This document shows positions 1 through 5,760 of a stretch of 5,760 bases of DNA, piece by piece. A program made the position numbers and the translations under genes. The stretch is from Candidatus Roizmanbacteria bacterium (GTDB lineage: Bacteria > Patescibacteriota > Microgenomatia > UBA1406 > GWC2-37-13). Where the stretch lies: assembly GCA_013334845.1 (NCBI GenBank), contig JAAXWV010000053.1, positions 1-5,760 on the forward strand, read 5' to 3'. Under the pieces are notes generated by a model. The model saw only the letters and a program-made list of their open reading frames with translations. It searched no databases and was not told the DNA's origin. Position 1 is the first letter of the stretch. Every line of letters begins with the position of its first letter.

Positions 1-1
1 T

Positions 2-946
2 CAGAGAGAAGAAAATGTAATCTGTATTTACTGCGCAATCGGGCAAAAGAACTCAAAAATAGCCTCGATTGTTGATCTGCTTAAGTCACATAAAGCCTTG
101 GATTATACGGTAGTCGTGTCTGCTTCGGCATCTGATCCAGCCGCATTGCAGTACATCGCTCCTTATAGTGCTTCGGCGATTGCAGAGTACTTCATGGGTA
201 AAGGAAAAGACGTATTAGTAATCTATGATGATCTTACTAAGCATGCATGGGCTTATCGACAGGTATCGCTGATTCTTAGACGACCAGCGGGCCGTGAAGC
301 ATACCCTGGAGACGTATTTTATCTCCACTCACGTTTGCTTGAACGTGCTTGCCGACTCGATGAGAAGTATGGTGGTGGATCGATTACCGCTCTTCCGATT
401 ATTGAAACTCTTGAAGGCGACGTATCCGCATATATTCCCACCAACGTCATTTCTATTACCGATGGACAAATCTTCCTCGAATCCGATCTTTTCAACGCAG
501 GTATGAGACCAGCAATTAATGTTGGTATCTCTGTATCACGTGTGGGAGGTACCGCTCAAACGAAGGCAATGAAACAGGTTGCTGGAAAGCTCAAACTTGA
601 CCTTGTCCAGTATCGTGAGATGGCAGCCTTTTCACAATTTGAATCGGATCTCGATGAGACAACTAAGAAATTTTTACAAAGAGGAAGTCGAATGTCGCAG
701 ATTCTCAAGCAGAAGAAGAACCAACCTTACTCTCTTGCTCTCCAGGTAGCAATTATCTGGGTAGCAAAAGAAGGGTATCTCGACAATATGCCTATAAACG
801 AAGTAGAGGAATTTGAGAGCTCATTTATCGACAAACTACAGTCACAGAAAAAGACCTTAGTAGCCAGAATTCAAAAGAATAAGAAACTCGAGGCTGAAGA
901 CGAAGCTGAATTAAAAAAATTTGTCGAACTGTTTGTTAAAGTATGA
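2..946 (+). CDS. atpA: F-type ATP synthase subunit alpha, 3' part (5' end outside window)
   Basis: This is the non-catalytic nucleotide-binding subunit of the F1 sector of ATP synthase, which alternates with beta in the hexamer on the cytoplasmic side of the membrane. The frame is open from base 2 and gives 314 residues, roughly the last 60% of a subunit of about 500 residues. The Walker A segment lies to the left of the window. Visible family motifs include CIYCAIGQK at the left edge, ASDPAALQYIAPY, the block REAYPGDVFYLHSRLLERA, and PTNVISITDGQIFLE. The arginine finger sits in GISVSRVGG, with its Arg codon at 539-541. The C-terminal helical domain starts near AQTKAMKQVAG and contains the conserved LAFSQF-type block (here MAAFSQFESDLD). 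A TTG at 98 is internal, not the start, because homology continues upstream of it. The stop TGA at 944-946 overlaps the atpG start. Confidence 0.97.
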   Translation, partial: QREENVICIYCAIGQKNSKIASIVDLLKSHKALDYTVVVSASASDPAALQYIAPYSASAIAEYFMGKGKDVLVIYDDLTKHAWAYRQVSLILRRPAGREAYPGDVFYLHSRLLERACRLDEKYGGGSITALPIIETLEGDVSAYIPTNVISITDGQIFLESDLFNAGMRPAINVGISVSRVGGTAQTKAMKQVAGKLKLDLVQYREMAAFSQFESDLDETTKKFLQRGSRMSQILKQKKNQPYSLALQVAIIWVAKEGYLDNMPINEVEEFESSFIDKLQSQKKTLVARIQKNKKLEAEDEAELKKFVELFVKV

Positions 947-1791
947 ACCTGAGACAAGTAAGAAGAAAAATTAAGTCTGTCGGTAACGTGAAAAAAATCA
1001 CGCGCGCGATGCAGCTTGTGTCTGCAGTGAAGATGAAAAAAGCGCAGACTGTAGCAATCGAAGGCCGGCCTTATCGGGAAAAACTCAGTGAGATGTTTCA
1101 TAAAGTACTCCCGGGAATTGATGTCTCTCAGCTTCCCATAATGAAGGTGGATCGCTCACAGTCTGATAGAGAGCTAATCGTGCTCATTACTGCCAATAAA
1201 GGGATGTGCGGAGCTTTTAATGTGAATTTGTTCCGTGTATTAGTGAATAATTCACCTGACTTTTCAAAAACCGATGTAATTACCATTGGGAAAAAAGGCG
1301 CTGCTTTTGCTCCAGTGGTGGGAGCCAGTGCAATAGCCGATTACACCTCAAACAATCAGATGATTGACGTAAGTGCAGTGTTTGAGCTCGTACTCAAACG
1401 TTATATGGAAGGAAAATATACAAAGGTGTCGCTTGTTTATAATAAGTTTATTTCCACTCTCCGCAACGATCCAGTTAAAGAGCAGATTCTGCCCTTTGCA
1501 CTTGAGACAGAAAAGGAAAAACAGGCCCCAGTGCAGTATGTAGTCGAACCGGACGCATACATCTTGATGGAGCGATTGGTCTTGAGTTATTTAGAAGAAA
1601 AAATACGGGGAGCAATACAAAATTCGGAGGCAAGTGAACATTCAGCACGAATGGTTGCAATGAAAAACGCTACCGATAATGCAGTTGATGTCATTTACAA
1701 TCTGACATTGACTGGCAATAAAATTCGACAACAGAAGATTACCTATGAGTTACTGGACATGATCACGGCAAAGGAGTCAGTGGAGGTATAA
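943..1791 (+). CDS. atpG: F-type ATP synthase subunit gamma
   Basis: This is the rotor shaft of F1, coupling rotation of the c-ring to conformational changes in the alpha/beta hexamer. The protein has 282 residues, normal for the family (about 285-290). Residues 1-55 form the N-terminal coiled-coil helix, with the conserved pattern RRKIKSVGNVKKITRAMQLVSAVKMKKAQ-like (seen as IKSV..VKKITRAM.LVSAVK). Residues 81-96 (LITANKGMCGAFNVNL) match the family's ITSDRGLCGGFN-type loop, with ANKGM in place of SDRGL. The C-terminal helix carries the signature EHSARMVAMKNATDNA at 232-247 and ends in a Gln/Ile-rich segment (RQQKITYELLDMI) typical of gamma. The ATG start overlaps the atpA stop as ATGA. No Shine-Dalgarno sequence precedes it, so translation probably depends on ribosomes finishing atpA. 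Confidence 0.97.
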   Translation: MNLRQVRRKIKSVGNVKKITRAMQLVSAVKMKKAQTVAIEGRPYREKLSEMFHKVLPGIDVSQLPIMKVDRSQSDRELIVLITANKGMCGAFNVNLFRVLVNNSPDFSKTDVITIGKKGAAFAPVVGASAIADYTSNNQMIDVSAVFELVLKRYMEGKYTKVSLVYNKFISTLRNDPVKEQILPFALETEKEKQAPVQYVVEPDAYILMERLVLSYLEEKIRGAIQNSEASEHSARMVAMKNATDNAVDVIYNLTLTGNKIRQQKITYELLDMITAKESVEV

Positions 1792-1794
1792 GAA

Positions 1795-1907
1795 TGTGTC
1801 TGTCATTCCCTCGAACGAGGGAATCCAGTGTAACCATTCCTACCAAGGAATCAGAAGAGAAGAAATTTATACATTGGATCCCCGCGCGCGCGAGGATGAC
1901 GACAACA
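1795..1907. repeat. Palindromic MITE-like repeat with imperfect terminal inverted repeats
   Basis: The left arm (about 1795-1832) and the right arm (about 1869-1907) are imperfect inverted copies of each other. The left reads TGTCATTCCCTCG...GAATCCAGTGTA and the reverse complement of the right reads TGTCGTCATCCTCG...GGATCCAATGTA. Each arm is itself a palindrome. ATTCCCTCG/CGAGGGAAT at 1805-1824 is a perfect 9-bp inverted repeat around AA, and 1878-1897 is a GC-rich palindrome with one C/A mismatch. A third, smaller hairpin (ATTCCT/AGGAAT, loop ACCA, 1836-1851) sits near the middle and resembles the outer two. There is no coding capacity. The style matches the dispersed GTCATTCC...GGAAT repeats I know from Rickettsiales and other bacteria. 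That it is dispersed in this genome is inference, since only one copy is in the window. In the transcript it would fold into a strong stem that could attenuate transcription or protect the upstream mRNA. Confidence 0.75.
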
Positions 1908-1947
1908 GGATTTTAATTTCTGATTTATAAATTGAATTTGATTTCAA

Positions 1948-1982
1948 ATTAAAAATTTAAAATTAAAAATTAAAAATGAATT
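1948..1982. repeat. AT-rich tandem heptamer tract upstream of atpD
   Basis: The sequence reads as five adjacent 7-base units: ATTAAAA, ATTTAAA, ATTAAAA, ATTAAAA and a degenerate ATGAATT. Just before it, AATTTGA/TCAAATT (1935-1950, loop TT) makes a 7-bp AT hairpin. The only ATG near the atpD start (1976) is the first three bases of the fifth unit, so it could be repeat sequence rather than a start codon. Tracts of this kind are common intergenic filler in some reduced bacterial genomes. No function can be assigned from sequence, although an unstructured A-rich leader could help ribosome access. Confidence 0.65.
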
Positions 1983-2016
1983 TAGGACCGAAGGCGAGAT
2001 TATAGCTATACGAGGA

Positions 2017-3354
2017 GTGGTAGTCGACGTACAGTTCAAACCAGAAGAGACACCGCATATTTACGATGCATTAACCGTCAAAAATAAAGACGGGGAAGAG
2101 CGAACTCTCGAAGTCGAGGCAATTATCGGCGAGGGATTGGTTCGTTGTGTGGTTATGGGTACAGTCGACGGAATAAGAAGAGGCGTAAAAGTGCAGAATA
2201 CCGGAAAATCAATAGAAGTACCAGTTGGAGAAGAGGGATTGGGAAGAATTTTCAATGTTCTCGGTGAGGAAATAGATGAACAGGGTGCTTCAAAATCAAA
2301 AAAGAAGTACTCTATTCATAGACCGGCTCCAACTCTCAATGAACAAGTAGTACAAAAAAATATTTTTGAGACCGGAATTAAGGTGATTGATCTTATCGCA
2401 CCGTTCATTCGAGGAGGAAAAATCGCTATTTTCGGAGGAGCAGGAGTTGGAAAGACCGTCACCATCCAGGAAATGATCCACAACGTGGCAAAAAACCACG
2501 AAGGAGTCTCTGTCTTCACCGGAGTAGGAGAACGAACCCGTGAGGGAAACGACCTCTGGAACGAAATGAAAGACACTAAGGTTCTCGACAAAACAACGCT
2601 CGTTTTCGGACAGATGAATGAGCCACCAGGCAACCGTTTGCGAGTTGCTCTCACCGGAGTCACCATGGCAGAGTATTTCCGCGACGAAAAAGAGATGGAT
2701 GTGCTGCTGTTTATCGACAACATTTTCCGTTTCGCTCAGGCAGGCTCCGAAGTATCAGCCCTTTTGGGACGTATTCCGTCGGCAGTAGGATATCAGCCAA
2801 CTCTATCTTCTGAGATGAGTGCCTTGCAGGAACGCATCACTTCAACAAACAAGGGATCGATCACCTCAATTCAGGCAGTGTATGTACCGGCAGACGATTA
2901 CACTGATCCGGCACCAGTGGCTACTTTTTCACATCTTGATGCATCACTCACTCTAGAGCGATCGCTCGCAGAACAGGGGTTATTCCCAGCCATCGATCCG
3001 TTGACTTCATCGTCGACAGCACTCGACCCGGAAATCGTGGGCACAAAACATTATCAGGTAGCTAAAGATGTGTTGAAAACACTTCAGAGATACAAGGATT
3101 TGCAGGATATTATTGCTATCCTTGGAATGGAAGAACTTTCTGAGGAAGACAAGATTACTGTGTCACGAGCACGAAAGATACAGCGGTTCCTTACCCAGCC
3201 AATGTTCGTGGCAGAACCATTTACCGGACGGGCAGGAAAATATGTGCCAGTAGCTGAAACGATTAAAGGATTCGAGGAAATTCTTGCCGGAAAACACGAT
3301 GATAAAAGTGAGGGAGCGTTTTACATGGTTGGAACCATCGATGAGGTGAAGTAA
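2017..3354 (+). CDS. atpD: F-type ATP synthase subunit beta (start uncertain)
   Basis: This is the catalytic subunit of F1-ATPase. From GTG 2017 it has 445 residues, slightly short for the family (about 460-480). Motifs in order: Walker A GGAGVGKT at 140-147; GERTREG at 171-177, whose first Glu (172) is the catalytic base; Walker B LLFID at 230-234; the ATP synthase alpha/beta signature PAIDPLTSSS at 324-333; and EELSEED at 372-378, a conservative variant of the DELSEED loop that contacts gamma. The start is a problem. The same frame is open from 1942 and reads TEGEIIAIRGVVVDV across 1987-2031, matching the usual beta N-terminus (TGKIVQVIGPVVDV-like), so GTG 2017 would remove the first beta strand. 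No ATG, GTG or TTG lies upstream in frame. The candidates are ATT 1999 (preceded by AAGGCGAG) or an ATG at 1976 joined by a frameshift. The product identity is certain; the first residue is not. Confidence 0.95.
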   Translation: MVVDVQFKPEETPHIYDALTVKNKDGEERTLEVEAIIGEGLVRCVVMGTVDGIRRGVKVQNTGKSIEVPVGEEGLGRIFNVLGEEIDEQGASKSKKKYSIHRPAPTLNEQVVQKNIFETGIKVIDLIAPFIRGGKIAIFGGAGVGKTVTIQEMIHNVAKNHEGVSVFTGVGERTREGNDLWNEMKDTKVLDKTTLVFGQMNEPPGNRLRVALTGVTMAEYFRDEKEMDVLLFIDNIFRFAQAGSEVSALLGRIPSAVGYQPTLSSEMSALQERITSTNKGSITSIQAVYVPADDYTDPAPVATFSHLDASLTLERSLAEQGLFPAIDPLTSSSTALDPEIVGTKHYQVAKDVLKTLQRYKDLQDIIAILGMEELSEEDKITVSRARKIQRFLTQPMFVAEPFTGRAGKYVPVAETIKGFEEILAGKHDDKSEGAFYMVGTIDEVK

Positions 3355-3487
3355 AAAGAAAAATGACGTTGAAAAGATTCTGAACCAGCCGATTCAGCTG
3401 ATCAGGATGAGACACACGTTTTGTAAATTAGAATTTAGATTATTGTCTGAGATTTAGAATTTGTGATTTGTTTGGTCTTTTTAAAAT
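3355..3487. other. atpD-atpC intergenic spacer with coding-like acidic stretch
   Basis: This gap of 133 bp has no gene call. Its first half (3355-3426), read in the atpD frame after the TAA, has two further in-frame TGA stops (3364, 3370). It then gives an open stretch DSEPADSADQDETHVL ending at a TAA (3424-3426). That looks like an acidic protein tail and may be a decayed or out-of-frame C-terminal extension of the beta subunit. The second half is AT-rich repeat sequence. No Shine-Dalgarno sequence precedes atpC, and no convincing terminator or promoter is visible, so atpC is most simply read as part of the same transcript. Confidence 0.5.
3428..3478. repeat. AT-rich imperfect direct repeat upstream of atpC
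   Basis: Two tandem, imperfect copies can be aligned: 3428-3448 (TTAGAATTTAGATTATTG, ending in TCT) and 3454-3478 (TTAGAATTTGTGATTTG, ending in GGTCT). They share TTAGAATTT and GATT with small insertions in the second copy. The tract resembles the AT-rich filler upstream of atpD in composition and in position directly ahead of a start codon, although the unit differs. Confidence 0.5.
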
Positions 3488-3895
3488 ATGCATCTCAAAA
3501 TTATTACACCACGCAAGATAGTTATAGATGAGGATATTAAGTCGGTAACTATGCCTTCAGCCGAAGGTGAGATTACCGTTTTACCGCATCATAGCAGACT
3601 TCTCAGTGTTTTGAATGAGGGTATTATTACCATTCGAAACGAGAAAGAAGAACATCATTTGGCTATTGGGGGCGGTTATGTGGAAACCGATGGAACAGAT
3701 GTTACTGTCCTTGTATCTCGGGCCTATAATCAGACTGAAATTGATGAACAACTTACTCTCAAGGCAATGGAAGAAGCTAAGAAAATGCTTAAAGAAGTCA
3801 AGGATGTTACCCAACGTTTGGAGGCAGCAGCTTTGCTGCGACGCTCTATCATCGATATAAAGCTTATTAAACGACACAAGAAAAAAGTCTCGTAA
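3488..3895 (+). CDS. atpC: F-type ATP synthase subunit epsilon
   Basis: This is the central-stalk subunit that binds gamma and the c-ring and can inhibit ATP hydrolysis through its C-terminal helices. The protein has 135 residues, usual for the family (about 130-140). Residues 1-82 form the N-terminal beta-sandwich, opening with the typical LKIITPRKIVIDEDIKSVTMP pattern (compare L.I.TP...V....V..V..P). It continues with EGEITVLPHHSRLLSVL at 26-42 (family EGDFGVLPGHAPLLT) and GGGYVE at 61-66 (family GGFLEV). Residues 84-130 are charged and helical, fitting the two-helix C-terminal domain, with a basic end (KRHKKK). I do not see a clear ATP-binding (I/L)DxxRA motif. It follows atpD as in most bacterial operons and ends with two adjacent stops (TAA TAG). 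There is no Shine-Dalgarno sequence before the ATG. Confidence 0.95.
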   Translation: MHLKIITPRKIVIDEDIKSVTMPSAEGEITVLPHHSRLLSVLNEGIITIRNEKEEHHLAIGGGYVETDGTDVTVLVSRAYNQTEIDEQLTLKAMEEAKKMLKEVKDVTQRLEAAALLRRSIIDIKLIKRHKKKVS

Positions 3896-3931
3896 TAGTC
3901 TGCTTAATGGATACTACGTCGTATCGATGCA

Positions 3932-3940
3932 TGGTATAGT
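3932..3940 (+). promoter_or_regulatory. Extended -10 promoter candidate for topA
   Basis: TGGTATAGT is a TGn extended -10 followed by TATAGT, one mismatch from TATAAT. The bases where a -35 should be (about 3912-3917, TACTAC) are a poor match to TTGACA, as is common for extended -10 promoters. Transcription would start near 3947 and leave a leader of only about 21 bases before the topA ATG at 3968. An imperfect 14-bp palindrome (3911-3924, ATACTACGTCGTAT) overlaps the -35 position and could be a regulator site, but this is speculative. Confidence 0.45.
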
Positions 3941-3967
3941 TTATGAAATTAGATTAGAATAGTTGTT

Positions 3968-5760
3968 ATGGCGCTAATAGTTGTAGAATCACCGACAAAG
4001 GCTCGAACATTTAACCGCATTCTAAAAGGAGAAGATTACTTTGTTTTCGCCACTATGGGGCATATTCGAGATCTTCCTTCACAATCGATGGCTATCAATT
4101 TCAGCAACCATTTTCAGCCCGATTACCAGATTATCAAAAATAAGGAAAAGATAGTTGCGAAGCTTAAAGAACTGGCAAAAGAGCATAAAGAGATCATTTT
4201 CGCTACCGATCCTGACCGTGAGGGAGAGTCTATTTCTTATCATGCTGCCTATATAGTCGGCCTTGTAAATGAAAATTGGCCCGAATTTAAATTTAAGAAT
4301 AAGGAAGGTATTAAACGCATTGTCTTTCATGAGATTACTGCTAACGCACTGAAAGAAGCTTTGGAAAATCCGACTGTGCTCCGTGTTGACCTTGTTAAAG
4401 CACAACAAGCTCGCCGAATTGTAGACAGGATTGTAGGTTACGAGTTATCTCCGCTTCTGTGGAAAAAAATGGGCAAGAACTGGCTCTCAGCCGGGCGTGT
4501 CCAGACCGTGGCACTTCGTTTAATTGTTGAGCGGGAGAAAGAGATAAAAGCCTTTCAACAAGAGCCCTACTATCAGATCTATGGTTTTTTCGTAAATGGG
4601 GAAAAGTTCCGCGCTAAGCTTATAAAAAAGGGTGACGTAGCCTATGAACGGACCTATAAGCTCAAACTTTTCGCTGGCGACTATCAATACACGAAAACGT
4701 CTATTACCAAAGACAATCTTGAGGAAATAAAAAGCGATTTGCAGCAGGACATGTTCCATGTGGAGAATCAGACTTCTGAAGTGATAAAGCGCTACCCGCC
4801 GCCTCCATTGACTACTTCACTGCTCCAGCAGGAGGCTTTTAATAAGCATGGGTTATCGTCAAAGATGACCATGAAAATTGCTCAGGATCTTTACGAGCAT
4901 GGGTTAATTACTTACCATCGTACCGATTCGTTCAATCTCTCTACGCAGTTTGTGTTTAGAGCGAAGGATTATATTACAGCTAATTTCGGGGAAGCTTACG
5001 CCCTGGAAAAGCCTCGCGGCTACAAAACAAAGTCGAAAATGGCACAGGAGGCTCATGAAGCAATCCGCCCCACCAAGTTGGAAAAGAGCGCTAATTCACT
5101 CTCTACTGACAAAAAACTTACTATCAATCACCGCAAGGTATATCAATTGATCTTTGACCGTGCACTGGCAACTCAGATGAGGGAAGCCGATGTAAAACAA
5201 GTGAAAATCTATATTAAGGGTGACAAAGAGTATATTTTTCTAGCAGAAGCAGAACAGGTAGTGTTTGATGGATTTTTGAAGGTACTTCATCCGGAGGCGG
5301 CTAAAAAGACAGAGGCCACTATCTCGGTTCAAACAGGCCAATCCGTGAAATTGTCAGAACTCGACGCACAGGAATCAAACACGAAACCTCCTTATCGTTA
5401 TAACGAGGCTTCTATTATCAAAACACTGGAAGAGAAAGGTATCGGACGGCCTTCAACATACGCATCTATTATTTCGCTCATTCAGGAAAAAAATTATGTG
5501 GAGAAAGACGGCCGATATTTGAACCCGACCAAATTAGGAGAGGCAATCTCTGATTATCTCTCGCAGGCATTTCCTCAGCTTTTTGATCTAAATTTTACGG
5601 CTGACATGGAGCAAAGTCTCGATGACATTGCCGAAGGAGAGAAAAAGCTTGTAACTACACTGGATGAGTTTTATAAGCCTTTTAAGACTAACTTAGATGA
5701 GAAGAAGACTGACACATCTGTTATCGATGTAGAAGAGGATATCGGGGAACAGTGTCCGAA
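3968..5760 (+). CDS. topA: DNA topoisomerase I, type IA (3' end outside window)
   Basis: This enzyme relaxes negatively supercoiled DNA by single-strand breakage and strand passage. The frame is open from ATG 3968 to the window edge (597 full codons). Residues 1-11 begin the TOPRIM domain with VVESPTKAR, carrying the conserved Glu7; the metal-binding DxDxE motif is in ATDPDREGE (Asp81, Asp83, Glu85). HEIT follows (FHEITANALKEAL), then the DNA-binding SAGRVQTVALRLI block at 174-186. The active-site tyrosine is Tyr316 in LITYHRTDS, almost the same position as Tyr319 of E. coli TopA; His replaces the usual Met after Tyr. EAHEAIRPT is at 361-369 and GIGRPSTYASII at 491-502. The last codons read EQCP, with Cys596 probably the first ligand of a C-terminal zinc ribbon that continues beyond the window. 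The start is well placed for the TOPRIM strand and has no Shine-Dalgarno sequence. It probably has its own promoter. Confidence 0.97.
   Translation, partial: MALIVVESPTKARTFNRILKGEDYFVFATMGHIRDLPSQSMAINFSNHFQPDYQIIKNKEKIVAKLKELAKEHKEIIFATDPDREGESISYHAAYIVGLVNENWPEFKFKNKEGIKRIVFHEITANALKEALENPTVLRVDLVKAQQARRIVDRIVGYELSPLLWKKMGKNWLSAGRVQTVALRLIVEREKEIKAFQQEPYYQIYGFFVNGEKFRAKLIKKGDVAYERTYKLKLFAGDYQYTKTSITKDNLEEIKSDLQQDMFHVENQTSEVIKRYPPPPLTTSLLQQEAFNKHGLSSKMTMKIAQDLYEHGLITYHRTDSFNLSTQFVFRAKDYITANFGEAYALEKPRGYKTKSKMAQEAHEAIRPTKLEKSANSLSTDKKLTINHRKVYQLIFDRALATQMREADVKQVKIYIKGDKEYIFLAEAEQVVFDGFLKVLHPEAAKKTEATISVQTGQSVKLSELDAQESNTKPPYRYNEASIIKTLEEKGIGRPSTYASIISLIQEKNYVEKDGRYLNPTKLGEAISDYLSQAFPQLFDLNFTADMEQSLDDIAEGEKKLVTTLDEFYKPFKTNLDEKKTDTSVIDVEEDIGEQCP

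Noticed and set aside
1884..1892. Alternating GC run as a possible Z-DNA or CpG signal
   Set aside because: The run is only nine bases and is explained as the centre of the right-arm palindrome of the repeat element.
1805..1920. Rho-independent terminator between atpG and atpD
   Set aside because: The hairpins are strong, but neither is followed directly by a clear T-run (only TTTT at 1911-1914, after an unpaired gap), and termination here would cut beta and epsilon off from the operon unless a promoter follows, which I do not see.
1976..2005. ATG 1976 as a plain start codon for atpD or a small leader peptide
   Set aside because: It reads nine codons and then TAG, out of the beta frame. It has no Shine-Dalgarno sequence and belongs to the heptamer tract, so it is not supported as a gene without a frameshift.
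2316..2723. A 135-residue reverse-strand open frame within atpD
   Set aside because: It lies antisense to the most conserved part of the beta subunit (Walker A to Walker B), its predicted protein has no recognisable motif, and long antisense frames are expected opposite such codon-biased sequence.
3896..3931. Terminator for the atp operon after atpC
   Set aside because: No GC-rich hairpin with a T-tract is present; the only symmetric sequence is a weak 14-base palindrome more plausibly linked to the topA promoter.
4079..4408. Reverse-strand open frame of 109 residues within topA
   Set aside because: It overlaps the TOPRIM region of topA completely and its product is low-quality hydrophobic sequence with no family resemblance; it is a shadow frame.

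Overview
The window is a piece of a bacterial chromosome. It carries the distal half of an F-type ATP synthase operon, followed by the gene for DNA topoisomerase I, all on the + strand. The order is atpA (3' part only), atpG, atpD, atpC, then topA (5' part only). This is the usual bacterial order for the F1 sector (alpha, gamma, beta, epsilon). The upstream delta, b, c and a subunit genes are presumably just outside the left edge.

Layout: atpA runs off the left edge and overlaps atpG by 4 bp (ATGA), so the two are probably translationally coupled. A 225 bp gap separates atpG from atpD. It holds a palindromic, MITE-like repeat of about 113 bp, followed by an AT-rich tandem heptamer tract that runs up to the atpD start region. 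The atpD gene has all the catalytic motifs of the beta subunit, but its start is unclear: the reading frame is homologous to beta upstream of the first usual start codon (GTG at 2017), and the only nearby ATG (1976) is one base out of frame. A second gap of 133 bp, between atpD and atpC, holds a coding-like acidic stretch and an AT-rich imperfect direct repeat. After atpC, a 72 bp gap contains a good extended -10 promoter candidate for topA, which then runs off the right edge at the start of its zinc-ribbon region.

How the genes work together: alpha, beta, gamma and epsilon form the catalytic and rotary parts of F1-ATPase, which makes ATP from the proton or sodium gradient or hydrolyses ATP to maintain it. 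TopA removes negative supercoils and is functionally unrelated; it appears to be a separate transcription unit next to the operon.

Organism: bacterial. TGA is a real stop, because it ends atpA where alpha subunits end, so TGA-recoding codes are unlikely. Gene starts without Shine-Dalgarno sequences, AT-rich heptamer spacers and a GTCATTCC-type palindromic repeat inside a housekeeping operon fit a candidate phyla radiation (Patescibacteria) genome. That placement is an inference from style, not from a marker gene. I found no new defence, mobile or metabolic system. The most unusual content is the repeat-invaded atpG-atpD gap and the two ragged ends of atpD.
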